Counted from the first letter of the stretch, positions 1 to 8,004 are shown. The stretch: 8,579 bases of DNA from Candidatus Scatomorpha stercorigallinarum (GCA_018713375.1 DVOV01000083.1:1-8579), one strand, 5' to 3'. Made by a program: numbers and translations. Notes: a model not told the origin generated them from the sequence alone.

Positions 1-2
1 GC

Positions 3-1013
3 CTGCTCGGCGCGGACGAGACAACGCGCGAGGCCACCCGCGGCTACATGCTCTGGACGGTGTACCTCGGCGCCGCGCCGACCATACTCAACGTAGTCAT
101 GGCCTATCTCGTGCGCGCGGAGGGCTCGGCGATGCACGCGAGCATAGGTACGATGAGCGGCTGCCTGCTGAACATCGCCCTCGACCCCATTTTCATCATG
201 CCCTGGGGCTTTGGCATGGGTGCCGCCGGCGCCGGGCTCGCCACCTTCATCTCCAACTGCGTGGCCTGCTGCTACTATTTCGTCCTGCTCGCTGTCAGGC
301 GCGGCCGGACCTACGTCTGCGTTAACCCTCGCAAGCTCAGCTTTGAGGGGAGCATAGTCCGCTCCGTCTGCGTAGTCGGCATCCCCGCCGCGATACAGAA
401 CCTGCTGAACGTCACCGGTATGACCATCCTCAACAATTTCACGAGCATCTACCGGGCGGAGGCCATAGCGGCGATGGGCATATGCCAGAAGCTCGCCCAG
501 GTCCCGATGTACGCCGCCCTCGGCTGCTCGCAGGGCGTGATGCCGCTCGTGAGCTACAACTACTCCAGCGGCAATACCAGGCGCATGAAGGACGGCGTGC
601 GCCTGACGCTCACGGCCAGCCTGATACTGATGGTCGTCATCACGGCGCTCTTCAGCGTATTCCCCGGCTTTTTCATGCGGCTTTTCATGCGCGACGAGGC
701 CGTCGTCGAATATGGCAGCCACTTCCTCGTGGGCATGAGCCTCGCGCAGCCGTTCATGTGCATCGACTTCATGGCCGTGGGCGTGTTCCAGGCTGTGGGC
801 ATGGGCGGCCACGCCCTGGCCTTCGCCGTGCTGCGCAAGGTCGTGCTGGAGATCCCCGCGCTGATCGTGCTCAACGCCATCTTCCCCCTCTACGGCCTGG
901 CCTACGCCCAGCTCTGCGCGGAGTTCGTGCTCGCCATCGCCGCCGTCGTAACCCTCACGCGGCTCTTCCGCCGCCTGGACTCGAAAAAGCCCGCGCCGCA
1001 GAAGGCCGTTTAG
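3..1013 (+). CDS. MATE-family multidrug/cation efflux transporter, 5' end cut by window edge
   Basis: This is an integral membrane exporter of the MATE family, which typically expels drugs or metabolites in exchange for Na+ or H+. The frame is open from the first complete codon (LGADETTREATRGYM...), so the gene starts outside the window. The 336 residues seen, against about 450 for the family, cover roughly the C-terminal three quarters. The family signature is clear near the start: LRAEG followed by GxxxGxLLNIALDPIFI, then GAAGAGLATFIS. Alternating hydrophobic segments run to a short basic tail (RLFRRLDSKKPAPQK). A second MATE half-repeat is visible from about GIPAAIQNLLNV onward. The first in-window ATG (position 48) is internal to the domain and is not the true start. 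The GntR regulator begins 29 nt after the stop, so the two are probably cotranscribed and the regulator may control export. The substrate cannot be told. Confidence 0.9.
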   Translation: MLGADETTREATRGYMLWTVYLGAAPTILNVVMAYLVRAEGSAMHASIGTMSGCLLNIALDPIFIMPWGFGMGAAGAGLATFISNCVACCYYFVLLAVRRGRTYVCVNPRKLSFEGSIVRSVCVVGIPAAIQNLLNVTGMTILNNFTSIYRAEAIAAMGICQKLAQVPMYAALGCSQGVMPLVSYNYSSGNTRRMKDGVRLTLTASLILMVVITALFSVFPGFFMRLFMRDEAVVEYGSHFLVGMSLAQPFMCIDFMAVGVFQAVGMGGHALAFAVLRKVVLEIPALIVLNAIFPLYGLAYAQLCAEFVLAIAAVVTLTRLFRRLDSKKPAPQKAV

Positions 1014-1027
1014 CCGCCCTGCCAGAG

Positions 1028-1035
1028 AAAGGAGG
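1028..1035 (+). promoter_or_regulatory. Shine-Dalgarno site fixing the GntR regulator start
   Basis: AAAGGAGG lies 7 nt before the ATG at 1043. The same frame is open far upstream into the MATE gene, so this site sets the real start. Confidence 0.8.
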
Positions 1036-1042
1036 CCGTGGC

Positions 1043-1774
1043 ATGGACCCTCTGGATGAATATTTCCGGCCCGAGCTCGTGCACAAAGCGCAGGAGCAGA
1101 ACCCGTTCCTCAAGTTGAACGACGTCGTGTACGGCATCATCGAAAACGGCATCATCCACGGCACGCTGCCACCGGGCACGCGCCTGGGCGTGGTGCGCAT
1201 CGCCAGCCTGCTCGAAGTCAGCCGCACCCCGGTATCGGAGGCCCTCGAGCAGCTCAAGAGCGAGGGCCTGGTGGTGACGCCTCCTGGCCGCAAGGGCCAC
1301 TACGTTTTCGACATCAGCCACACCTCGCTCGAACATCTCTTCATGGCGCGAAAGGCCCTTGAGGGCACGGCCGCCTATATCTGCGCGCACCAGAAGGCCC
1401 TCATTGACATGGACCGCATGCGCTCCCTGGCCGTGCAGTTCCGCCAGGCCTTCGACAAGCGCGATTTCACCAATTTCGCTGAGATAGACCAGGAGTTCCA
1501 CTCGCACATCGTCGTCTCCAGCCGCAACCCCTACCTGGTGAAGATGTACAAGGCCATGAACCGCTTCATCTCCTACTACTCCATCCGCTCGCAGGAGTAC
1601 CTCCTCTCGCTGCAAAACGAGCCCACCTTCGCCGTTTTGGCCGGCGAGCACATGGCCATTTACCGCGCCATCGAGCTCGGCATCCCCGAGCTGGCGGAGG
1701 CCACGTCAAAAAACCACCTCAGCACATGCTATAACCTCTGCATGAGGTATCACACCACGGCCGGCGCGCTGTAG
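1043..1774 (+). CDS. GntR-family transcriptional regulator, FadR/FCD subfamily
   Basis: A 243-residue DNA-binding regulator of normal family length. Residues about 25-85 form the GntR winged helix-turn-helix: LNDVVYGIIENGIIHGTLPPG, then the recognition region VVRIASLLEVSRTPVSEALEQL and the wing GLVVTPPGRKGHYV. The C-terminal part is an all-helical FCD effector domain. It keeps the usual metal/carboxylate-binding pattern: Asp149 and His153 in DQEFHSHIV, His203 in GEHMAIYRAI and His225 in KNHLSTC. FCD regulators usually sense small organic acids through this metal site. The frame extends upstream inside the MATE gene, but the SD-preceded ATG at 1043 gives the proper N-terminus. It follows the MATE gene by 29 nt and ends before a strong terminator. 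Its target is unknown. The MATE unit and the 2-oxoacid operon starting at 3055 are both candidates, the latter because FCD ligands are often acids. Confidence 0.92.
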   Translation: MDPLDEYFRPELVHKAQEQNPFLKLNDVVYGIIENGIIHGTLPPGTRLGVVRIASLLEVSRTPVSEALEQLKSEGLVVTPPGRKGHYVFDISHTSLEHLFMARKALEGTAAYICAHQKALIDMDRMRSLAVQFRQAFDKRDFTNFAEIDQEFHSHIVVSSRNPYLVKMYKAMNRFISYYSIRSQEYLLSLQNEPTFAVLAGEHMAIYRAIELGIPELAEATSKNHLSTCYNLCMRYHTTAGAL

Positions 1775-1800
1775 CGCCTCCTGTCCGGCCGTAAGACGGC

Positions 1801-1838
1801 AAAAGCCGGCCGCCCTGTGGGCGGCCGGCTCTTTTTTT
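1801..1838 (+). terminator. Strong intrinsic terminator, probably bidirectional, between convergent genes
   Basis: An 11-bp perfect GC stem (GCCGGCCGCCC, 1805-1815, with GGGCGGCCGGC, 1819-1829) encloses a 3-nt loop and is followed by TC and seven T's (1832-1838). Four A's on the left (1801-1804) give a short T-run on the minus strand, so it may also stop transcripts of the convergent hydrolase gene. It closes the MATE-GntR unit. Confidence 0.92.
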
Positions 1839-1865
1839 ATCCGTTCAGCGCATCGCGCAGCCGCT

Positions 1866-2801
1866 TCAGCGCCCCTCTTCGCCCAGGAAGGCGTCCAGCG
1901 CCGCGCTGTAGAGCTCCGGCGCGGCGAGATAGCACAGCGCGTGCTTTGCCCCGGGCACCACAAGCAGCGTCCCCCGCCCGCCGCAGGCCGCGGCTATCTC
2001 CCGCGCCATCTCCAGCGGCACCGTCCGGTCGCCGCCCCCGTGCACCACGAGCACCGGCAGCCCGGAACGGGCGGCGGCCTCCGGCGTCCTCGCGCCGGTG
2101 AAGCCCCGGCCCAGCACGGCAATGCCTGCCAGCGTGCCCAGCTCGATGAATGGGAAACGCGGGAGCGCATACCGGCGCGAAAAGTTGTAGGCGAGTATGT
2201 CCCGCGGGCTGGTGAACGCGCTGTCCGCTATCAGGCCCGACACCTCCTCCGGCAGCCCCAGTCCGGCCGCCATCAGCACGGCCGCCCCGCCCATGGAAAC
2301 GCCGTGCAGCCATATCTCCCCGCCCAGCTCCCGCGCCAGGGCGCGCGCCCAGTCGAGCACGTCCCGCCGCTCGCGCAGGCCGTAGGCCAGCTCGCGCCCC
2401 CCGCTCAGGGCGTGCCCGCGCTGGTCTATGAGCAGTATGTTGTATCCCCTCGAGGCATAGTAGTCGAAAATGCCGCAGAAATCATTCTCCCCGCTCGAGT
2501 GATAGCCGTGTACGAGCAGCACCGAGCGTCTGCCCTCCCCGCGCAGCAGCCGCCCGTGCAGGCGCAGCCCATCGAAGGACGTTATCCAGCGCTCCTCCCA
2601 GGCGGCGGCCCTGATATGGGCGATGCCCTCGTCCAGCTGCCCGGCATAGGGCTCCCAGCGGCGGCCGGCGCGCTCTTCCGGCCGCGAAAGGTCTCTCGCG
2701 CGCTCCGGGCGCATGTTCTGTTTTATCATCACGTAGGTGGCGGCAAACACCCCCGCGGCGGCAGCCGCGGCCAGGCCCGCCGCCCAGCACAGCAAACGCA
2801 T
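1866..2801 (-). CDS. Membrane-anchored alpha/beta hydrolase (YqkD/YfhR-BEM46-like serine hydrolase)
   Basis: A 311-residue alpha/beta-hydrolase-fold protein. Residues 2-25 are a hydrophobic Ala-rich stretch without a clear cleavage site, so it is probably an N-terminal signal anchor that leaves the catalytic domain outside the membrane. The fold is easy to follow: oxyanion region LLVHGYHSSG (95-104), DQRGHALSGG (126-135), nucleophile elbow HGVSMGG with Ser169, then IADSAFTS (191-198), acid Asp258 in HGGGDRTVP and His287 in VPGAKHALCY. The catalytic triad is therefore intact. This pattern matches the YqkD/BEM46-type group of esterase-like proteins, whose natural substrates are mostly unknown. 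The start is supported by GAGGTG a few bases upstream and a good extended -10 promoter. It stands alone between two plus-strand units, convergent with the GntR gene and divergent from the oxidoreductase operon, so nothing nearby points to a substrate. Confidence 0.88.
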   Translation of the reverse strand: MRLLCWAAGLAAAAAAGVFAATYVMIKQNMRPERARDLSRPEERAGRRWEPYAGQLDEGIAHIRAAAWEERWITSFDGLRLHGRLLRGEGRRSVLLVHGYHSSGENDFCGIFDYYASRGYNILLIDQRGHALSGGRELAYGLRERRDVLDWARALARELGGEIWLHGVSMGGAAVLMAAGLGLPEEVSGLIADSAFTSPRDILAYNFSRRYALPRFPFIELGTLAGIAVLGRGFTGARTPEAAARSGLPVLVVHGGGDRTVPLEMAREIAAACGGRGTLLVVPGAKHALCYLAAPELYSAALDAFLGEEGR

Positions 2802-2828
2802 GGCGGCACCTCATTTCAAACTCCGCCC

Positions 2829-2857
2829 ATCATACCACGCCGCGCCCGCTTTTGCAA
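2829..2857 (-). promoter_or_regulatory. Predicted extended -10 promoter of the alpha/beta hydrolase gene
   Basis: On the minus strand TTGCAA (2857-2852) is followed after exactly 17 nt by TATGAT (2834-2829), with the extended -10 element TGg directly before it. Transcription would start near 2822 and give a leader of about 20 nt before the ATG at 2801. This is inference from consensus matching. Confidence 0.6.
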
Positions 2858-2858
2858 A

Positions 2859-2882
2859 CCGCACCTCCTGCGGTGCGCAAAC
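2859..2882. repeat. Small inverted repeat with flanking direct repeat in the divergent promoter region
   Basis: CGCACC (2860-2865) and GGTGCG (2872-2877) form a 6-bp inverted repeat around TCCTGC, just upstream of the hydrolase -35 box. The hexamer GCAAAC occurs on either side (2854-2859 and 2877-2882). It could be an operator or a weak hairpin. There is no T-run, so it is not a terminator. Confidence 0.3.
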
Positions 2883-2953
2883 GGCCCGCCGCCCCCGTTC
2901 CGCTCCCGCCCGGCCCCCTCTGGATGGCTGATACCTATTTTTTGGCTTGGATT

Positions 2954-2982
2954 TTGACGCGCCCTAGTGCGTGTTTTATAAT
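2954..2982 (+). promoter_or_regulatory. Near-consensus sigma-A promoter of the CoA-transferase/VOR operon
   Basis: TTGACG (2954-2959) and a perfect TATAAT (2977-2982) are separated by an ideal 17-nt spacer, in an AT-rich island within GC-rich surroundings. The start site would be near 2989, leaving a leader of about 65 nt before the ATG at 3055. No other promoter or terminator is evident among the eight genes downstream, so this probably drives them all. The spacer contains ACGC...GCGT (2957-2960 and 2969-2972), a small symmetry a repressor could use. Confidence 0.8.
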
Positions 2983-3042
2983 ATTGACATAAGATAAATC
3001 CTTCAACGTCAACAAATTTTACATTATGCACAACGGTTGAGC

Positions 3043-3049
3043 AAGGAGG
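3043..3049 (+). promoter_or_regulatory. Shine-Dalgarno site deciding the CoA-transferase start
   Basis: AAGGAGG ends 5 nt before ATG 3055. An in-frame TTG at 3037 would lie upstream of this site and place it inside the coding region, so the ATG is preferred. Confidence 0.85.
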
Positions 3050-3054
3050 CTGCC

Positions 3055-4365
3055 ATGAACTGGAGAGAAAAGTACGCCCACAAGCTCGTAACGCCCCATG
3101 AGGCCATCAGCCATATCCGCTCCGGGGACACGATACACTCCACCATGTACTCGTCCCTCCCCTACGCGCTCTTTGAGGAGCTGGGCGCGCAAAAAAACCG
3201 GCTCGAGGGCGTCAACATCTACATGGGCTTCGGCGGCGGCCTCTACCGCCCCCTGGCGAAGGCCTGCAACGGCCATGTGGACGTGAACAGCCTCTTCCTC
3301 GGCCCGGCGGAGCGCACATTCATCTATAAGATGGGCTCGCGCGTACACACGCAGGTGCTGCAGCTCTCCCGCACCTACGACGACCGCGCGAACGTCCACC
3401 CCGGCGACGTCATCATGATGGCCGCCACGCCCCCCGACGAAAACGGCGTGATGAGCTTCGGCCTCACGCCCATGGACACCGCCCTCTGCCACGCCGCGCG
3501 CGACGTCATCGTGCAGATCAATGAGAACGTCCCCTACGTCTACGGCAAGGACAACATGATAAACATAGAGGATGTCACCTGCGCCATCGACAAGACCGAG
3601 GAGCTCTGCGTGATGCCGGACTCCACGCCCAGCGAGCTGGACAACAGGATCGCCGACCTCATCGCCGAGCGCATCCCGGACGGGGCCTGTATACAGTTCG
3701 GCATAGGCGGGCTCGGCATAGCGATGGGCTACCGCTGCAAGGCGAAGCGCCACCTGGGCATCCACACGGAGCTCTTCGTGGAGTCGATGGTCGACCTGAT
3801 GGAGTGCGGCGCGGTGGACAACTCGATGAAGAGCATCGACCGCGGCATAAGCACCTTCGGCTTCGCCATGGGCAGCAAACGCATGAACGCCTTCCTCGAC
3901 CACAACCCGCAGTGCGAGTCCCGCCGTTTCATGTATTCCAACGACCCGTACATAATTGCCCAGAACGACAACGTGATATCGGTCAACTCCGCGATGCAGG
4001 TTGACATAACAGGGCAAGTCGCCTCCGAGGGCATCGGCTTCCGGCAGTACAGCGGCATCGGCGGCCAGCTCGACTATGTGCGCGGCGCGCAGCTCAGCCG
4101 CGGCGGCCACTCCTTCATCGCGCTCAACTCCACGCGCGTGGACAAGGACGGGACGCCGCACTCGAAAATAGTCATCTCCCACCCGGCCGGCACGCCCGTC
4201 ACCACCCCGCGCGCGGAGGTGGAATATATCGTCACCGAATACGGCGTCGCCGACCTCAAGTACGAGACGCTGGAGAACCGCGCCAGGCGCCTGATCGCCA
4301 TTGCCCACCCCGATTTCCGCGACGAGCTCACGGCGGAGGCCAAAAAGCTCGGGCTCATCATCTGA
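3055..4365 (+). CDS. Acyl-CoA:carboxylate CoA-transferase (4-hydroxybutyrate CoA-transferase / acetyl-CoA hydrolase family)
   Basis: A 436-residue cytosolic enzyme of the acetyl-CoA hydrolase/transferase family. Members such as 4-hydroxybutyrate and butyryl-CoA:acetate CoA-transferases move CoA between carboxylic acids through a glutamyl-CoA intermediate. Both family domains are present. The N-terminal half includes MMAATPPDENGVMSFG (121-136) and VIVQINENVPYVYG (151-164). The C-terminal half includes IQFGIGGLGIAM (213-224), LGIHTELF with the likely catalytic Glu239, EGIGFRQYSGIGGQLDYVRGA (325-345) and the EYGVADL end motif. Glu239 matches the catalytic glutamate position I recall for 4-hydroxybutyrate CoA-transferase (about 238). 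It is the first gene after a strong promoter and lies ahead of a ferredoxin-linked 2-oxoacid oxidoreductase. Its likely role is to exchange the acyl-CoA made there for acetyl-CoA or another CoA ester. The exact acyl specificity cannot be read from the sequence. Confidence 0.9.
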   Translation: MNWREKYAHKLVTPHEAISHIRSGDTIHSTMYSSLPYALFEELGAQKNRLEGVNIYMGFGGGLYRPLAKACNGHVDVNSLFLGPAERTFIYKMGSRVHTQVLQLSRTYDDRANVHPGDVIMMAATPPDENGVMSFGLTPMDTALCHAARDVIVQINENVPYVYGKDNMINIEDVTCAIDKTEELCVMPDSTPSELDNRIADLIAERIPDGACIQFGIGGLGIAMGYRCKAKRHLGIHTELFVESMVDLMECGAVDNSMKSIDRGISTFGFAMGSKRMNAFLDHNPQCESRRFMYSNDPYIIAQNDNVISVNSAMQVDITGQVASEGIGFRQYSGIGGQLDYVRGAQLSRGGHSFIALNSTRVDKDGTPHSKIVISHPAGTPVTTPRAEVEYIVTEYGVADLKYETLENRARRLIAIAHPDFRDELTAEAKKLGLII

Positions 4366-4397
4366 CACAGCGGCCTGAGGCCGTCATTATAAAACAC

Positions 4398-4404
4398 AAA
4401 GGAG
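4398..4404 (+). promoter_or_regulatory. Shine-Dalgarno site deciding the reductase start
   Basis: AAAGGAG lies 8 nt before ATG 4413. An in-frame GTG at 4404 overlaps the site itself and cannot use it. Starting at the ATG also puts the Rossmann strand MKIAMIGSG at the very N-terminus, as is usual. Confidence 0.85.
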
Positions 4405-4412
4405 TGACGCAT

Positions 4413-5381
4413 ATGAAAATTGCCATGATAGGCTCCGGCGCTGCCGGCAGCGTTTTTGCGGCCTATCTGCGGCGCGGCGGCGCGGACATAACGCTCGTCG
4501 ACCCGTACAAGGAGCACATGGACAAAATTGCCGCCGACGGCCTCACCTTCGTCATCAACGCCAGCGGCGGCGAGACGTACCAGCTCACAGGCTTCAAAAC
4601 GGCCTATAACGCCGACGATATCGGCATCATGGATATCGTCATCTTCATGACCAAGACCCCGCAGCTCGACTCCGCGCTAAAGACAGCCGAGCCCTGCATC
4701 GGTGAGAACACGGTGCTCGTCTCGCTGATGAACGGCCTCGGCAACGAGGACAAGCTGGCCAAGGTCGTCCCCGCCGGCCGCATACTCTACGGCAACGGAG
4801 TACTCGGCACGGAGCTGGACGGCCCGGGCAAGTGCATATCCTCCCCCTCGGCGGACGGGCTGCAGATGAATTTCGGCGCACTGGAGCGCGGCCCGCTCAC
4901 CGAGGCGGCGGGAGCCGAACTCGAGCGGCTGTTCATCGCCGGCGGCTGCCCCTGCAAATTCTGGGACGACGTGGCGCCGCATTTCTGGCAGAAAATCATC
5001 ACCAACTGCACCTTCAATCCCCTCTGCGCGATACTCAGGCTGAAGTCCAAGGACATCATGAAGGACATGAACGGCGCGGGCCTAGCCATCGGCGTTGTGA
5101 CCGAATGCTGCGCGGTGGCGACGGCAAGGGGCTGCACGATGGAGGTCCCGGCCTTCATGGCCGAGCTGCGCCGCACTGCAAGCGGCGGCAGCATAGAGGA
5201 CTACTACCCCTCCATGGCCCAGGACGTGCTGATGTACAAGCGCCAGACGGAGATCGACACCCTCAACGGCGCAATCGTCAAATACGGCAAGCAGTACGGC
5301 ATAGCCACGCCGTACAACGACTTTATCACCAAGGCCATCAAAGCCATACAGAAGAATTACGACAAGCAGTATCAGGAGTAG
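4413..5381 (+). CDS. Ketopantoate reductase-family (ApbA/PanE) 2-oxoacid/2-hydroxyacid dehydrogenase
   Basis: A 322-residue NAD(P)-dependent oxidoreductase with both ApbA/PanE domains. The Rossmann domain opens with GSGAAG (7-12). The helical C-terminal domain carries the catalytic block WQKIITNCTFNPLCAI with Lys194, Asn198 and Asn202, and the late block SMAQDVLMYKRQTEIDTLNG with Ser267 and Glu280, so the active site looks complete. Strand beta-2 ends in TLVDPYKEH. An acidic Asp30 there suggests NAD(H) rather than the NADP(H) used by true ketopantoate reductase. Known relatives include lactococcal PanE-type D-2-hydroxyacid dehydrogenase acting on branched-chain 2-oxoacids. Its place between a CoA-transferase and a VOR-type oxidoreductase makes such a role more likely than pantothenate synthesis. 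That role is inferred, and other 2-oxoacid substrates remain possible. The stop codon overlaps the SD of the ferredoxin gene. Confidence 0.85.
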   Translation: MKIAMIGSGAAGSVFAAYLRRGGADITLVDPYKEHMDKIAADGLTFVINASGGETYQLTGFKTAYNADDIGIMDIVIFMTKTPQLDSALKTAEPCIGENTVLVSLMNGLGNEDKLAKVVPAGRILYGNGVLGTELDGPGKCISSPSADGLQMNFGALERGPLTEAAGAELERLFIAGGCPCKFWDDVAPHFWQKIITNCTFNPLCAILRLKSKDIMKDMNGAGLAIGVVTECCAVATARGCTMEVPAFMAELRRTASGGSIEDYYPSMAQDVLMYKRQTEIDTLNGAIVKYGKQYGIATPYNDFITKAIKAIQKNYDKQYQE

Positions 5382-5392
5382 GAGATGAAGCA

Positions 5393-5602
5393 ATGAACAA
5401 AGCGAACGTTGTGGCGAATCTCTGCAAGAGCTGCGGCTATTGCGTGAAATTCTGCCCCAAAAAGGCCATCTCCATCGGCGACAAGCGCAATAACAAGGGG
5501 CACTACTACCCCGTCATAGACCATGCGCTCTGCATCGGCTGCGGCACCTGCGCCGTCGTCTGTCCGGAAGCGGCGATGGAGATCTGGAAGGAGGAGGGCT
5601 GA
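5393..5602 (+). CDS. 2-oxoacid:ferredoxin oxidoreductase delta subunit, 2x[4Fe-4S] ferredoxin
   Basis: A 69-residue protein with two complete CxxCxxCxxxC-P motifs: Cys11, 14, 17, 21 followed by Pro, and Cys47, 50, 53, 57 followed by Pro. It would bind two [4Fe-4S] clusters and relay electrons from the catalytic subunits to free ferredoxin. Size and motif spacing fit the delta (VorC/KorD-type) subunit of four-subunit oxidoreductases. The start is the ATG after AGGAG (5380-5384), an SD site that overlaps the stop of the preceding gene. The ATG at 5385 is out of frame. The alpha subunit begins only 2 nt after the stop, which indicates translational coupling. A stand-alone ferredoxin is unlikely given the contiguous alpha, beta and gamma genes. 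Confidence 0.93.
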   Translation: MNKANVVANLCKSCGYCVKFCPKKAISIGDKRNNKGHYYPVIDHALCIGCGTCAVVCPEAAMEIWKEEG

Positions 5603-5604
5603 GC

Positions 5605-6674
5605 ATGGCCAAGGTATTCATGAAGGGCAACGAGGCCATCGGCGAGGCCGCCGTCCGCGCGGGCGTGCGCTTTTTCGCCGGCTATCCCATCACGCCCCAG
5701 TCCGAGCTGCCTGAGTATCTCTCCTGGCGCCTGCCGGAAGTCGGCGGCGTGTTCATCCAGGGCGAGAGCGAAGTGGCCTCCATAAACATGGTCTACGGCG
5801 CCGCCAGCACCGGCGTGCGGGCGATGACCGGCTCCTCCAGCCCCGGCATCAGCCTCAAGAGCGAGGGCATATCCTATCTCTCCGCGGCGGAGCTGCCGGC
5901 GGTGATCGTGAACATGCAGCGCGGCGGCCCCGGCCTCGGCTCCATCCAGCCCGCCCAGCAGGATTACCTGCAGGCTACCAAGGCCTCCGGCCATGGCGGC
6001 TTCCGTATGCTGGTGTTCGCGCCCTACACTGTGCAGGAGGCCGTGGACATCATCTACGAGGCCCCCGAGTACGCCGAGCGCGACCGCAGCCCCGTACTGA
6101 TACTGATGGACGGCTGCCTGGGCACGATGATGGAGGAAGTGGAGCTGCCGCCGATGAAGGAGCTTCCTGAAAGCCCCTGCAAGAGCTGGACTGTCGGCTA
6201 TGACGGCACCAAGCGCGGCGGGCACCTCATCACCCCCATCTACCCCGAAGCCGGCCTTGAGGGCAAGAACAAGCTGGCCGTGCAGCGCACAAAGCGCTGG
6301 GAGGAAAACGACGTCCGCGTGGAGGAGTTCATGGTGGACGACGCCGAATGGGTCATCGTGGCCTATGGCATCACCGCGCGCGTGGCCAAACAGGCCGTGC
6401 TCGACCTGCGCCAAAAGGGCGTCAAGCTGGGCCTCATCCGCCCGATCACGCTCTTCCCCTTCCCCAAAAAGGCCATCTCCGGCCTTGACTACGGCCGTGT
6501 GAAGGGCCTGATCGACATCGAAATGTCCATCCCCGCGCTGATGCGCGAGGACATAGAGCTGCAGGTCCTCGGCCGGGCGCCGGTGTACGAATACGGCCGC
6601 AGCGGCGGCATACTCGTCGACGACGAGAGCACACAGGCCGCCATCATGAAAATCATAGAAGGAGGCGAGCAGTG

Positions 6675-6675
<1 letters not shown>
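5605..6675 (+). CDS. vorB: 2-oxoacid (3-methyl-2-oxobutanoate type):ferredoxin oxidoreductase alpha subunit VorB
   Basis: A 356-residue alpha subunit of the ferredoxin-dependent 2-oxoacid oxidoreductase, which turns a 2-oxoacid and CoA into acyl-CoA, CO2 and reduced ferredoxin. The N-terminus MAKVFMKGNEAIGEAAVRAG leads to the conserved pyrimidine-binding block GYPITPQSE (26-34). After it come GESE (53-56), INMVYGAASTG (60-70), SSSPGISLKSEGISYL (77-92) and RGGPGLGSIQPAQQDY (106-121). The C-terminal transketolase-like domain contains WVIVAYGITARVAKQAV, and RPITLFPFP follows. This is the pattern of proteins called VorB in anaerobic bacteria. VOR and KOR alpha subunits are closely related, so the branched-chain substrate is probable but not certain. 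The gene starts 2 nt after the ferredoxin stop with GGAGG-type SD signals inside the ferredoxin gene's end, and its own stop overlaps the beta-subunit start. Confidence 0.93.
6659..6665 (+). promoter_or_regulatory. Shine-Dalgarno site of the beta subunit, two possible starts
   Basis: AAGGAGG inside the end of vorB serves either GTG 6672 (6-nt gap) or ATG 6675 (9-nt gap). The ATG is preferred. The choice changes the protein by one residue only. Confidence 0.7.
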
Positions 6676-7432
<757 letters not shown>

Positions 7433-7436
<4 letters not shown>

Positions 7437-7984
7437 AATTTACGCTCATAATCTCCGGCTCCGGCGGCCAGGGCGTGATGTCTGTGGGCATCTCCCTCGC
7501 CTCCAGCGCCGTGGAGGGCGGCCTGCACGCCACGTTCATGCCGCTCTACGGCCCCGAGCAGCGCGGCGGCAGCGCCAAGTGCACCGTCATCGTCTCCGAC
7601 GAGGAGATCGTCTCCCCCCTGCCCCGCCAGTCCGACGGCCTCATCGTCATGAACGAGACCTCGTTCAAAAAGTTCACCCCCGAGCTCAAAAGCGGCGGCG
7701 TGCTCGTCCGCAACATCAACCGCACGACCTCCGCCCTGAAGCGCAGCGACATCGTAGTGGTGGACGTCCCGGCGGACGACATCGCCCACGAACTCGGCAG
7801 CGACAAAGTGTCGAACATCGTCCTTGTCGGGGCCATGCTCGGCTACTCCGGCGCGCTGGACCCGGAGGTATTCATGGCCAGCCTGCGCCATAAGTTCGAA
7901 TCGAAGGGCGAGGCGGTCGTCGAGCTCAACCGCCAGGCCCTTTACAAAGGCATAGAGCTCGGCAGATCCGTCAAAGACGCCTGA
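7433..7984 (+). CDS. 2-oxoacid:ferredoxin oxidoreductase gamma subunit
   Basis: A 183-residue gamma subunit of the pyruvate/ketoisovalerate oxidoreductase catalytic-domain family, normal in length. The N-terminus carries IISGSGGQGVMSVGISLA (6-23). Next is the conserved block MPLYGPEQRGGSAKCTVIVSDEEIVSP, which matches the YGPExRGG element that contacts the CoA-binding side in related enzymes. ISGSGGQGV at the start and VLVGAMLGYSG (about 130-140) are typical of stand-alone gamma chains. The ATG overlaps the beta stop by 4 nt (ATGA), and an AAAGGAGG (7415-7422) lies 10 nt upstream. With the three preceding genes it completes a delta-alpha-beta-gamma order. After it there is only a 20-nt gap with a new SD before the first small unknown gene, so the operon appears to continue. 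Confidence 0.93.
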
Positions 7985-8004
7985 AACTGAGAAAGGAGAA
8001 ACAC

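Noticed and set aside
482..1042. Upstream in-frame extension of the GntR regulator into the MATE gene
   Set aside because: The extension is Arg/Pro/His-rich out-of-frame translation of the MATE gene. A strong SD and ATG at 1043 give a normal 243-residue GntR protein.
2984..2989. A perfect TTGACA that could be a second -35 box
   Set aside because: No -10-like hexamer lies 16-19 nt downstream. It sits at the expected start site of the better promoter at 2954-2982.
3037..3054. TTG start for the CoA-transferase at 3037
   Set aside because: It lies upstream of the AAGGAGG site and would encode that site. ATG 3055 has ideal spacing and fits the family N-terminus.
3019..4368. A 449-codon open frame antisense to the CoA-transferase gene
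   Set aside because: Its translation is rich in Val, Ala, His, Asp and Gly with no recognisable domain. It mirrors the GC-rich codons of the clearly real gene on the plus strand.
4371..4383. Small hairpin CGGCC-TGA-GGCCG between the CoA-transferase and reductase genes
   Set aside because: The 5-bp stem is not followed by a T-run, so it is not a convincing terminator. The two genes are treated as cotranscribed.
5506..6414. A 302-codon antisense open frame over the ferredoxin and vorB genes
   Set aside because: It has low-complexity His/Ala/Gly composition, no domain and no proper SD context. It is a shadow of vorB's codon bias.
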